Shown: one piece after another, positions 14,413-22,271 of the stretch
Layout: each line of letters opens with the position of its first letter
How positions within the stretch are numbered: position 1 is the stretch's first letter
NCBI GenBank assembly: GCA_038231295.1
Contig: JBBRLP010000010.1
Span: 1 to 64,000 of the forward strand
Direction of reading: 5' to 3'
DNA: 64,000 nt
From: JANXLO01 sp038231295
Lineage (GTDB): Bacteria > Armatimonadota > Chthonomonadetes > Chthonomonadales > Chthonomonadaceae
Program-made: the position numbers and the translations under genes
Notes under the pieces: model-generated
Told to the model about the DNA's origin: nothing
Database searches by the model: none
What the model saw: only the letters and a program-made list of their open reading frames with translations

Positions 14413-15537
14413 TCAGACAGTGGAGCGGGGAAGTTTGCGGTCGTGGCGGGCAAGCAGGGCGTCCTGGGGACGATTCTGGCGGTCGTAGAGGGCGATCAGA
14501 GCGTCGTAGAGACGCTCCGGCTGCTTGCTGCGCTCCGAACCGCACAGCGACAGTGCGTTGAGATATTCGCGTTCGGCTCCGGCGAACTCTCCCTGCGCCA
14601 GCAGCGCGTGGCCCAGCCGTTCGCGCACGTCCGGGTCGTAGGGGTCCTGCTGCACAACGGCATTCCAGAGCGGATCGGAGCGCATTTCGGAAGAAGCGTG
14701 TTTCTCATACTGCGACAGGCCGTCCGCCGCCACCTCGTAGATGTCGGCCTCGGGATGGTCTTCGCCCAGGTCCCACTCCCAGGTGCGGGTGCAAAGGGGG
14801 AGCAGACACTGCACCACCGCCCACCACTCCTGAACGGCGCGGTCGAACTGACGGCGATCCCGATAGACGTCCGCGACCAGGTAGCAGGGATCGCCTGCCC
14901 AGGGCGCGGCCTCACTGGCCCGGTGAAAAAAGTCGAGCGCCCGTTCCGCATCGCCCCGACTGCGCCGCGCACAGCCCAGGTGACACAGGCTCTGCGCGTC
15001 CTGTGGGTCGAACGCGGCCAGGCGCTCGTAGAGTTCGCTGTCGTTGCGGGGCAGCGGCCCGGTTAGCAGCGCGGGCGGCAGATTCATGCCCCGTACCATC
15101 CGCCGCACTTCGCCCTCTATCTGGCTGCCGTCCGCCTCCGCGTTCTGGACTTCGGTCTCATAGCGTCCCACCAGCACACAGCGCCGCAGAAACGCCTCGA
15201 AGTCCGAAGAGACCGGGCGCAGCGCCATCTCGTCTGTATCCCAGTACAGAACAGGCCACGCGCCGTCGAGATTTTCCGGCGTCCGATAGAAACCGTACAG
15301 CCCGCTCTCATCCACCGCTCGGCCAAACGGCAGGAACTGTGGCAGCATCCCGAACTCGCGGCCCTGCCCTTCCGCAATCGCCTCCAGCGGCATGAATTCG
15401 CACGGAGCCAGAAATGGCAGGGCGAACTGCGTGTAGAGGTGGGTAAAGGCCGCAGGCAGTCCTGTTCCCCAGAACCGCTCGATATCGCGCAGACTTCCGG
15501 CTGCACGCGGGGTAGGTCGCTTGTCGCTTCTGCTCAT
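14413..15537 (-). CDS. SUKH (SMI1/KNR4-like) and TPR protein
   Basis: A 374-residue cytoplasmic protein. The N-terminal 130 residues fit the SUKH fold: DIERFWGTGLPAAFTHLYTQF, a central EFMPLEAIAEG, and WPVLYWDTDEMALRPVSSDFEAFLR. SUKH proteins are common immunity proteins against contact-dependent toxins. The C-terminal half holds TPR-like helical pairs, for example DAQSLCHLGCARRSRGDAERALDFF and GHALLAQGEFAGAEREYLNAL. No toxin gene lies beside it, so an immunity role is not supported here; a general binding or housekeeping SUKH role is as likely. The ATG at 15537 has GGAG about nine bases upstream. It lies 26 bases before the cNMP-fold gene on the same strand, so the two may be one transcript. 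Confidence 0.6.
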   Translation of the reverse strand: MSRSDKRPTPRAAGSLRDIERFWGTGLPAAFTHLYTQFALPFLAPCEFMPLEAIAEGQGREFGMLPQFLPFGRAVDESGLYGFYRTPENLDGAWPVLYWDTDEMALRPVSSDFEAFLRRCVLVGRYETEVQNAEADGSQIEGEVRRMVRGMNLPPALLTGPLPRNDSELYERLAAFDPQDAQSLCHLGCARRSRGDAERALDFFHRASEAAPWAGDPCYLVADVYRDRRQFDRAVQEWWAVVQCLLPLCTRTWEWDLGEDHPEADIYEVAADGLSQYEKHASSEMRSDPLWNAVVQQDPYDPDVRERLGHALLAQGEFAGAEREYLNALSLCGSERSKQPERLYDALIALYDRQNRPQDALLARHDRKLPRSTV

Positions 15538-15578
15538 CGGTTTACTCCGTTTCCGCCTCCTGCATTCCCCACGGAGGG

Positions 15579-16502
15579 CTACGGGGCAGCAGGAACCAGG
15601 ACAGGCATATCGGGATCGTGGGTGCGTTTGTCGAGGGGTTCTCCGGCGTGGACATCGGCGGGCGGTGGCAGACCGGGCTTACCGGCCGCCACCCAGGCGG
15701 AATACCAGAGCGACGCCAGGTCCTGAGCGCCCTCTTCCAGCCTCCGCACGGCGATGGGCCGTGCTTTCGCCCCGAAGGCCGTATAGTAGGCATCTCCGTA
15801 GGTGGCATCCTGAGCGACCGCCTCTTTGTCTGCGGCCAGCACGGGAATCGTCTGACGCAGACTCTCCCGCGCCCAGCCGAACGCCGCCTCGACCGGATCA
15901 GCCAGCAGACGCGCCGGGCGCGATTTCAGGTCCGTCGGCTTGATCTGGCGCTGAAGCAGCACGGACTCAAAGCGGGCGTGTATCCCTCTTTGACCGGAAA
16001 GCTGCCCGTCGTAGTTAGCGGCGGCGTGGAAGGGAACGTGAATATCCCCGGCATAGTGACCCAGCCAGGCGGAGGTCTCGACAATCGCCTTCGCATCGTG
16101 TTCCTTGAAGGCCCGGATCAGTTTGCCGTAGTACTGCCCGATGCGCCACGGCACGATGCCGTTCTTGTCTATCGCCGCCTGCCCATAGAGGCCGCAGGCG
16201 GTCCAGTAGTCGGTGGGAAAGTGCATGGCGACTTCCAGCCCCCAGGTGTCGAGGTCTATGAAGTGGTGGGGAGCTTCGGGCGCATAGCCCTGCCGCCAGA
16301 GGTCGGGGTCTACGCTGTGCAGGGAGATCCAGGGGCGGTTGGCATCGTAGAGGGGGCGCATATTAGCGGGCAGGCAGTCCACGGCCAGGCTGTTGATGGC
16401 GTGGTGTCCGTCCTCGCCCCATGCGAGCGCACGGGAGGCCGGGGCCGCAAACAGGGCGAGCAGAAACAGCGTGACAGCCCAGCGTACCGGGAGAGAAGAC
16501 AA
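15579..16502 (-). CDS. Secreted S1/P1 nuclease or zinc phospholipase C family enzyme
   Basis: About 307 residues with a clear signal peptide (WAVTLFLLALFAAPASRALA) cut before WGEDGHHAI. Enzymes of this family have Trp at the mature N-terminus, whose backbone binds zinc, and the context WGEDGHH fits. Further probable zinc ligands are the aspartate and histidines in HHFIDLDTW and in SAWLGHYAGDIHVPFHAAAN, the family hallmark. It would degrade single-stranded nucleic acids or phospholipids outside the cytoplasm. The TTG at 16502 is chosen, as GGAAGGAA lies just upstream and the signal peptide starts there; a frame up to 16604 adds an unlikely N-terminus. It faces the SUKH-TPR gene in the same direction with a gap of 41 bases. 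Confidence 0.8.
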   Translation of the reverse strand: MSSLPVRWAVTLFLLALFAAPASRALAWGEDGHHAINSLAVDCLPANMRPLYDANRPWISLHSVDPDLWRQGYAPEAPHHFIDLDTWGLEVAMHFPTDYWTACGLYGQAAIDKNGIVPWRIGQYYGKLIRAFKEHDAKAIVETSAWLGHYAGDIHVPFHAAANYDGQLSGQRGIHARFESVLLQRQIKPTDLKSRPARLLADPVEAAFGWARESLRQTIPVLAADKEAVAQDATYGDAYYTAFGAKARPIAVRRLEEGAQDLASLWYSAWVAAGKPGLPPPADVHAGEPLDKRTHDPDMPVLVPAAP

Positions 16503-16663
16503 GGGCGGTTCCTTCCTTTCAGGGACGGGTTGATCCGAACGCAGGCCGCATAGAGGCAGCACACCGTTGCGTTCAGTATACCCGTCACCGGTTCGGAAAG
16601 ACAATCGCAGAGGTTAAGGAAGAAAAGGAAGCGGAGAGTTCGAGGGGGCGCCTCAAACATCCG

Positions 16664-17260
16664 TCAGAAGATTTCGCTGGCCTTGATGATCTCCTGCGCC
16701 GTCACCTTCATGCTCTGGCACTTGTCGCGGCTCATCTTCTGCATGGCCCGGAAGGCATCGGCTTCGCTCATCTTGCGCCGCTCGATGAGCAGCCCTTTGG
16801 CCCGCTCAACCATCTTGCGGGTCTCCAGCGCATCCTTCAGATCGCTCGTCTCTTTCAGTGCGTCCTGAAGCGCATGGAAACGGGCGATGCAGGTGCGGAT
16901 ATTGGGCAGAAGCTGCTCACTGGTGATGGGCTTGACCAGGTAGCCACAGGCTCCTGCATCCAGAGCGGCATCCACGGAGGTATCATCGCTGTAGGCGGTC
17001 AGCATGATAATGGGAACCGTCATATTCTGGAGGATTTCGCGGGTCGCCTCAATGCCGTTGGTCGGGCCGGGCATATTGATGTCCATCAAAATCAGGTCGG
17101 GCTGGAGTTCTTTCGCCAGTTCGATGGCCTGCTTGCCCTCGACGGCCTCCCCCACGACTTCGTAGCCCGCTTTCTGCAGAGCCTTGCGTATCTGCATCAC
17201 GGTGACCCCAACATCTTCACAGATCAACGCACGCTGGGAATTTGTTGCTTCGGATACCAT
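16664..17260 (-). CDS. ANTAR-domain response regulator (AmiR/NasR type)
   Basis: A 198-residue regulator. Residues 8-125 are a receiver domain with the acid pair in RALICEDVGVT, the phosphorylated aspartate in LILMDINMPG, and the conserved lysine in GYLVKPITSE. A short coiled coil precedes a C-terminal ANTAR domain (ETRKMVERAKGLLIERRKMSEADAFR), which binds paired RNA hairpins and blocks transcription termination. No histidine kinase gene is near, so its partner is unknown. The ATG at 17260 is preferred because the receiver starts there. An ECF-type promoter lies at 17353-17381, which ties it to the same control as the SLH porin behind it. Confidence 0.9.
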   Translation of the reverse strand: MVSEATNSQRALICEDVGVTVMQIRKALQKAGYEVVGEAVEGKQAIELAKELQPDLILMDINMPGPTNGIEATREILQNMTVPIIMLTAYSDDTSVDAALDAGACGYLVKPITSEQLLPNIRTCIARFHALQDALKETSDLKDALETRKMVERAKGLLIERRKMSEADAFRAMQKMSRDKCQSMKVTAQEIIKASEIF

Positions 17261-17352
17261 TCGCCTGTCCTTTCCACTTTCCCAAAACAGCTGTGGAACT
17301 TCGCCCGCCTCACCCTGTACTATACGAAAACGAGCAGAAGGTCGGTTCCTGA

Positions 17353-17381
17353 TAGGACGAACCGCTCGTTCCCTAAGTTCC
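17353..17381 (-). promoter_or_regulatory. Predicted ECF sigma promoter of the ANTAR regulator gene
   Basis: Minus strand: GGAACTT at 17381-17375, a 16-base spacer, then GTCCTA at 17358-17353. The same elements and spacer occur at 19834-19862, with matching flanks (CGGGAACTTAGG). The start codon is about 85 bases downstream. Confidence 0.6.
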
Positions 17382-17426
17382 CGAAAATCCGGCGTAAGCA
17401 GAGGGTCTTTATAGAGGTACGACAAG

Positions 17427-17464
17427 GGAAATCCCCGCCAGCGCAAGTGCGGGCAGGGATTTCC
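17427..17464 (-). terminator. Hairpin after the SLH porin gene
   Basis: A nine-base stem (GGAAATCCC at 17427-17435 with GGGATTTCC at 17456-17464) and an inner CCGC/GCGG pair. It is the second of two hairpins downstream of the porin stop; there is no clear T-run. Confidence 0.45.
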
Positions 17465-17477
17465 GTGTCAGTGAAGC

Positions 17478-17508
17478 CGCCTGCTCTATCGAAGGGATGG
17501 AGCAGGCG
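17478..17508 (-). terminator. Hairpin directly after the SLH porin stop codon
   Basis: CGCCTGCTC at 17478-17486 pairs perfectly with GAGCAGGCG at 17500-17508. It starts eight bases beyond the porin stop and is a likely terminator or 3' stabiliser. Confidence 0.5.
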
Positions 17509-17515
17509 ATCTCAT

Positions 17516-19540
17516 TTAGAAGTGGACGCCGAGGGACGCCGTCGCGACGTTGGCATTGGAGTGCCCGCCGGGAGTGGTGGCGTTGAATCCGAAGCCCTGG
17601 TCGTCGCTGGAGATGATCTGATAGGCCAGCTTCAGGATGGTGTTGCCGGTCAGGTTCAGGTTCGCTCCCATGGTGATGTACTGCTCGGTCGGGCGGGACC
17701 GGAAGCCGGAGAGGGAAGTCGCCGGGCTGAGGTCGTACATCACGCCCTCATAGTCGCCGCTCAGGGTGACGATCTTGTTCAGGTGGAACTTGACGCCGCC
17801 AGTGACGCGGTAGATGTTGTCCCCGATGGTCAGGCCGGTCGCACCGGAACCCGCCAGCGCGCCGCGGTTGCGAGCGCCTTCCAGGTAGTCGGCGCCGAAG
17901 TGCCCCTGGAGTTTGTCGGAGAAGTTGTAGCCGACGCGGACGAACGGACCACGCACGTTGGTCGGGTTGTACCAGTTGCCGATCTTGTTCCAGTAGCCAG
18001 GCGCCTGGAAGCGGGGATCAATGTACTGGTAACCGGCCTGGGCATGAATGGGGCCGCTGTTGTAGCCGAGGTTCAGCAGGAACGCGTTGTTGTCCTCGTT
18101 GCTCTGTCCGTCGCCTTTGTCAATGCCGAACTGCGTGACGCTCTTGGAGCCTTCCGCATTGATCGTCAGGCGACCGATGGGGTTGACTTTGAGGTTCGCG
18201 CCGTAGACAATGACGTTGTCGAAGGACGGGGTTGGGCCAACGAAAGCGCCGAAGCCGGGGCCGAAGCCACCTGCACCGACACCGCCGCCGGGGCCGAACT
18301 GAAGCGGCTGGAAGTTCAGGCTGCCACGGGAGAAGTCAATCATCGTCAGGCCGAGTTCCGCCGTCTTGAGGAGCGGAATGCCGATGTGGACGCCGGTGTT
18401 CTGCGCGGCAGCCATCTGACCGATGTTGACCAGGCCGGTGGGTTTGCCGAACGTACCGAACGGGCTGACGCCGCCCACCGCACCGACGAGCGGTGCATTG
18501 AACAGAGCGCCACCACCGTCGAGGACGACGCTGCTGGAGCTTCCCGTCCAGAGGGAGGAGGTCACGCTGCCGAACTTGGCACTCAGCTTGAAACCGTCCT
18601 GGATGTAGTTGCCGTCATCGTACCAGGGCAGGTCGAAGTAGGCATCGTAGTCCGGGCGGTAGAAGGTGAGCGGGGTGACCTGCTGGCGGTAGCGGCCCGC
18701 GATGAGCTGGGTGTTCGCGCCCAAGTAGCCGATCGGAACCGTGACGTTGGCCTCATACAGGGTGTTGTGCTGCACGAGAGCCGCATTGGGAAGAGCCACC
18801 GGGCCGCCGCTCAGGGTAGTACCCCGATAGGACAGGTAGTTGCTGCTCACCAAGTCGCCATGGAACTTGACGCCGCTACCCACGTTACCGGTCAGCTCCA
18901 GGTGGAAGTCATGGACCGTGTTGTCGTCCTGTCCGATGTGGCGGTTAGCCCCACGGAACGCGCCGCTGTAGTCGGCAAATCCCAGGCGGGAGGTGTCGTT
19001 GCGGTAGCCGACAAAGAAGTCGCCATTGAACTTGATCATGCGATCCAGGCGGGCTTCGATAGCGTCCACGCGCTTGCCGAGCGCATCGAGGCGAGCCTTG
19101 ATCTGGTTGACATCCATGCCCAGGGAAGCGAGTTCTTTCTGGAACATGTCGGTCAGCGACATCAGTTTCGCGACTTCGTCGGGGGTCATTCCGGGAGGTC
19201 CGGCGGGACCGGCGGGACCCGGCTCACCGGCGGGGCCAGCGGGACCGGTATCGCCCTTAGGACCCTGAGGGCCAGTACCCGCAGCGTCCGCTTTCGGCAG
19301 GTTGGCGAGGGCGCGCTGCAGCGCGACGGCGAACTCGTAGCGGCTCAGGGTGCGCTGACCCTGGAAGTAGCCGTTCGGATAGCCCTTGATGATGTTCTTC
19401 TGCTGAAGCTCGGTAACGGCCTGATAAGCCCAGTGGGTGGGCTTCACATCGGCGAACGGGCTTTGCGCGTTCGACGGGGCGGACCATACCAGAGCGAGCG
19501 TGGAGAGGGAGGCGCCCAGGTAGGGCAGAATCTTTCTCAA
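17516..19540 (-). CDS. SLH domain, collagen-like and beta-barrel outer-membrane porin (OmpM/SomA-like)
   Basis: About 674 residues. After a signal peptide (KILPYLGASLSTLALVWSAPSNAQ) comes one SLH domain (SPFADVKPTHWAYQAVTEL to LSRYEFAVALQRAL), which binds cell-wall polymer. Then follow about ten Gly-X-Y triplets (GPQGPKGDTGPAGPAG and on), a coiled-coil region (MDVNQIKARLDALGKRVD), and a long beta-strand-rich barrel ending in a C-terminal aromatic residue (ASLGVHF), as in outer-membrane proteins. The type is known from cyanobacteria, Negativicutes and Deinococcus; there it anchors the outer membrane and forms a pore. The TTG start at 19540 has GAGGAG eight bases upstream and opens the signal peptide. 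Two promoters lie upstream (19834-19862 and 19898-19927) with a leader near 290 bases. Confidence 0.9.
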   Translation of the reverse strand: MRKILPYLGASLSTLALVWSAPSNAQSPFADVKPTHWAYQAVTELQQKNIIKGYPNGYFQGQRTLSRYEFAVALQRALANLPKADAAGTGPQGPKGDTGPAGPAGEPGPAGPAGPPGMTPDEVAKLMSLTDMFQKELASLGMDVNQIKARLDALGKRVDAIEARLDRMIKFNGDFFVGYRNDTSRLGFADYSGAFRGANRHIGQDDNTVHDFHLELTGNVGSGVKFHGDLVSSNYLSYRGTTLSGGPVALPNAALVQHNTLYEANVTVPIGYLGANTQLIAGRYRQQVTPLTFYRPDYDAYFDLPWYDDGNYIQDGFKLSAKFGSVTSSLWTGSSSSVVLDGGGALFNAPLVGAVGGVSPFGTFGKPTGLVNIGQMAAAQNTGVHIGIPLLKTAELGLTMIDFSRGSLNFQPLQFGPGGGVGAGGFGPGFGAFVGPTPSFDNVIVYGANLKVNPIGRLTINAEGSKSVTQFGIDKGDGQSNEDNNAFLLNLGYNSGPIHAQAGYQYIDPRFQAPGYWNKIGNWYNPTNVRGPFVRVGYNFSDKLQGHFGADYLEGARNRGALAGSGATGLTIGDNIYRVTGGVKFHLNKIVTLSGDYEGVMYDLSPATSLSGFRSRPTEQYITMGANLNLTGNTILKLAYQIISSDDQGFGFNATTPGGHSNANVATASLGVHF

Positions 19541-19833
19541 CTGAATACTCCTCGTGTTCGGTAGATGGGGTGATGAAGTGGACGGGTCGGCTCTGTTAAA
19601 GCCGCTGCCGCCCGCAGGGTCGCGATGCCTCTGCGTCTCTCTGTGAGAAACACTCCCCCGAAGACTTCCGTTCATGGAGTCGAAAACCGGCGTGGTGAGA
19701 AGAGTTGCCTTGTATCCTGCTTCTCGACGCCCGCTTCGGCGCGGAACTTTCGTCCTTCAAGAGACTGTCTGGCACAGGGTGACGGTCATTGTCATCGCTG
19801 CATCCGACGGTTATTTCGGAATTGCTTCGTGCC

Positions 19834-19862
19834 TTAGACGTTTGAGCGTCTGCCTAAGTTCC
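19834..19862 (-). promoter_or_regulatory. Predicted ECF sigma promoter of the SLH porin gene
   Basis: Minus strand: GGAACTT at 19862-19856, a 16-base spacer, then GTCTAA at 19839-19834, a textbook ECF layout. It is the twin of the site at 17353-17381. The segment can also fold as a short hairpin (AGACG/CGTCT). Confidence 0.6.
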
Positions 19863-19897
19863 CGAACTTTTTCCGATTTTCAACACGTCTTCTGAAC

Positions 19898-19927
19898 AAT
19901 CTAGCATACTAACGCGCAGTTTGTCAA
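19898..19927 (-). promoter_or_regulatory. Possible sigma-70 promoter of the SLH porin gene
   Basis: Minus strand TTGACA (19927-19922), an 18-base spacer and TAGATT (19903-19898). The gene-free stretch 19541-19981 otherwise holds the ECF site and a long leader with no recognised riboswitch. Confidence 0.4.
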
Positions 19928-19981
19928 CCGTAATGGCTCCCTGTTACAACTTTTTGGCGGTTCTGCGCCAAAAATTCTTCG

Positions 19982-20452
19982 CTATTCCTCCCATTCGATG
20001 CCCTGTTCCCACCAGCGGCAGCGTCCGATGAAATGCAGAAAATGGAAATAGAGCGCGTAGGGATAGGAGCAGCGGGCGAGAAGCGCGGCGCGGCGGCGAT
20101 GACCGGGGGTGTCAAGCGAGCGGATACGCAGAGTGTGGTCTACGGTGCTGGTCACACGCCCCAGCACCTGCGCCCAGATGACGGGCGGGTCGGCCCAGAG
20201 GTTGGTATCGCCTTTGAGGTAGAGCAGACGGTTGGCCTTGCGAATCAGCCGGTGGCAGATGATGCCCCGTCCGTCGTGGAAGACAATCAGATCGCCGACC
20301 GCCAGTTCGTCGTAAGCAACGGGGTAAACGACGACGCGCTCGCCGTTTCGCAGGGTCGGGTACATACTGCGCCCGGTGACGCGGACGACCGTGCGTCCTC
20401 GCAGCCGCAGGGCCTCCGCGACCGTCTGGGCCAGTTTAGGGATGGCGGTCAT
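19982..20452 (-). CDS. S24/S26 family peptidase (signal peptidase I-like)
   Basis: About 156 residues. The serine box GRSMYPTLRNGERVVV is clear, followed by VGDLIVFHDGRGIICHRLIR, where a histidine stands in the place of the usual lysine, as in the archaeal/ER-type branch, and then YLKGDTN. No clear N-terminal membrane anchor is seen, which is unlike housekeeping signal peptidase I; proteins of this compact type often accompany peptide or secretion genes. The ATG at 20452 is preceded by GAGG and overlaps the end of the SpoIID gene by 17 bases, so the two are translationally coupled. The 20530 start is possible but would overlap by 95 bases. The substrate is unknown; an envelope role with SpoIID is inferred. 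Confidence 0.7.
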   Translation of the reverse strand: MTAIPKLAQTVAEALRLRGRTVVRVTGRSMYPTLRNGERVVVYPVAYDELAVGDLIVFHDGRGIICHRLIRKANRLLYLKGDTNLWADPPVIWAQVLGRVTSTVDHTLRIRSLDTPGHRRRAALLARCSYPYALYFHFLHFIGRCRWWEQGIEWEE

Positions 20453-21902
20453 GGCGTCCTCGGGCGGCGCGGGAGGGCAGGTCGGGGCGAGAAGCGGGCG
20501 CAGCCGGTGTTTCGCTGCCTCCCTCTTCATTCTCCTGGGTGCTGGCGAGCGGAGTCAGCGCGGCCCCTGCGTAGTACCGATGCAGAATAGCGCGGAAATC
20601 CCAGGCGTAGGGCGGCGCGGCCATCGCCATCGCCCCTACCTGACATAACCCGCGCCCATGCCCCCATCCACGTCCCTCGAAAACGAACGCGCCTTCGGGA
20701 GCGCTGCGCCGGACGGTGAAGAGCGTACTCCGCAGCGTGTCCGCGCCGAGCAGCGTCCGCAGGGTGTTCGCGGGCAGGTCGCGCAGAACTGCGCCGGGCG
20801 GCAGAGGCGGCTCTTTCTTTCTGATTACGTAGGGCGGTTCGGGGATTGGCGGCACGTCGTCCGGCGGCTTCTCCTCATATCCCTCTCCGCTCTCCTTGCC
20901 TTTGGGATGTTTTGGCGTTCGCGTCGGAACCCAGGTCAGGCGCAGGCGGCGGACGCGCCCGGAGGTGTCCGTCTCCGCGACCGTGACCCCCATCAGTTCC
21001 AGTCCGGCAGGGGCGCTGCGTCCGAGCAGCGCGGTCAGTTTCTGTGGAGGATAGGTGAGCGTCCAGGCAGGCGGCGCGGGCCGGGAGGTCAGGCCATGCG
21101 CGTCGGAATCGCTGACGGAGCGAGGACACTCGTCGGGAGAGGAGCCGGGCGCGGTCACGCCGCCGCAGTCGGCGCAGAAAAATGCAGAGATAGGATGGCC
21201 GCCCACCGTCAAAATCAGTCCGGCGGTCTCGCGCACGGCCCGGTCACACTCAGGGCGTTCCGCCTCAACGCCGCTGTAGACCTGCGAATCGGTCGAATCG
21301 CGCAGATCGTAGCCGTCGCTCGTCCAGTGGCCCAGGCTGCTGAGGGCGAAAGTGCGGGCCGCGACCGCCTGCGCTTTCAGGGCCTCCAGCGGCGCCCGAC
21401 TGCCCATCTCTGGCCCGATGACGCCGCGCACATAGTCCTCCAGCCCTACCTCATTGATGACGCGCAGCCGCCCGCCGCTCACGCCGATCTCCAGCCCGCC
21501 CCGATACCGATACGCGGCCCTGTTCGGCGTGGTAAGCGTCAGCACCGTCGTCGCCTCGTCGCTTTGCAGCCGCCAGAACGCTCCCTCCGCCACAGAACCC
21601 AGCACACGGCTTCGCGAATCGCGGGCAGTCACGGTCTTGCCCTCCCGCGTCAGCACAAACGGCCCGCCGCCTGCCGCCCGCTCCCGCCCCTCGGCGTCGA
21701 GAAGATGCGCTCCCGGTTCGGCTCGCAGCGTCAGCTCCGCCGCCGTCGCGAAGCGGCTCAGGCCCACCCGCATCTTCGCCGTGAACTCGTCGGCCCCTGC
21801 GGTGCGGAACCCGGCCAGCAGCCACGCCGTCCAAAGCAGACAGAGGCCGCAGGAAGCGGCACGGCGCGAGCAAACGGCTGTGGTGGGCTGGATAGGTTTC
21901 AA
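20436..21902 (-). CDS. SpoIID/LytB domain secreted protein
   Basis: A 488-residue exported protein. The N-terminus has a hydrophobic signal (CGLCLLWTAWLLAGFRTAGA). The SpoIID domain is marked by EVGLEDYVRGVIGPEMGSRAPLE, ALKAQAVAARTFALSS, TDSQVYSGV, AFFCADCGGVT and, at the end, GRGWGHGRGLCQVGAMAMA. SpoIID is a lytic transglycosylase that cuts denuded glycan strands; outside spore formers such proteins act in general wall remodelling or amidase activation. A proline-rich insert (GYEEKPPDDVPPIPEPP) is unusual. The start is TTG at 21902, with AGGAG at some distance upstream; confidence in the start is modest. It overlaps the downstream peptidase gene. Confidence 0.85.
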   Translation of the reverse strand: MKPIQPTTAVCSRRAASCGLCLLWTAWLLAGFRTAGADEFTAKMRVGLSRFATAAELTLRAEPGAHLLDAEGRERAAGGGPFVLTREGKTVTARDSRSRVLGSVAEGAFWRLQSDEATTVLTLTTPNRAAYRYRGGLEIGVSGGRLRVINEVGLEDYVRGVIGPEMGSRAPLEALKAQAVAARTFALSSLGHWTSDGYDLRDSTDSQVYSGVEAERPECDRAVRETAGLILTVGGHPISAFFCADCGGVTAPGSSPDECPRSVSDSDAHGLTSRPAPPAWTLTYPPQKLTALLGRSAPAGLELMGVTVAETDTSGRVRRLRLTWVPTRTPKHPKGKESGEGYEEKPPDDVPPIPEPPYVIRKKEPPLPPGAVLRDLPANTLRTLLGADTLRSTLFTVRRSAPEGAFVFEGRGWGHGRGLCQVGAMAMAAPPYAWDFRAILHRYYAGAALTPLASTQENEEGGSETPAAPASRPDLPSRAARGRHDRHP

Positions 21903-22101
21903 AACGGATGGTACTCCTGGGAGCGCAGTAAAGCGTTCCTGCTCCGCCTTCCGCCGCCTGCGGGCGATGGGAAGGATTGAAACGATTATATCACACCCGG
22001 ACTCGCCGCGACAAGAAAAATCCGCCCGGATGTGACGAAATCACGCTTCGCTTCCGTACAAAGTGCAGGACGATCCGTGACGACGACCGTGCCTCTGCGC
22101 G

Positions 22102-22131
22102 TTGACACACGTCCGTAACGCTAGGTATACT
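22102..22131 (+). promoter_or_regulatory. Predicted sigma-70 promoter of the ABC transporter genes
   Basis: TTGACA at 22102-22107, an 18-base spacer, and TATACT at 22126-22131, about 140 bases before the ATPase start. Confidence 0.55.
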
Positions 22132-22271
22132 AGCCGTTGGCCTCTGCGAATTCGAGCCGTCACCCTCATCAAGGTGGATTTTCCGCTCCCGCAATCGGCC
22201 TGCACTCGCTCATTTTCATTCCTTATAGTCTCGTATTTCCGTCTGCGCGGACGGAGGGAGGAACCTATCTT

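Noticed and set aside
14413..15537. Immunity protein of a polymorphic toxin system
   Set aside because: The SUKH-like fold is suggestive, but no toxin or secretion gene is adjacent, so the specific role is not claimed.
16874..19564. An 896-codon open frame on the plus strand
   Set aside because: It lies antisense to the SLH porin and ANTAR genes, which have clear domains; the translation has no recognisable motif and is a GC-bias shadow.
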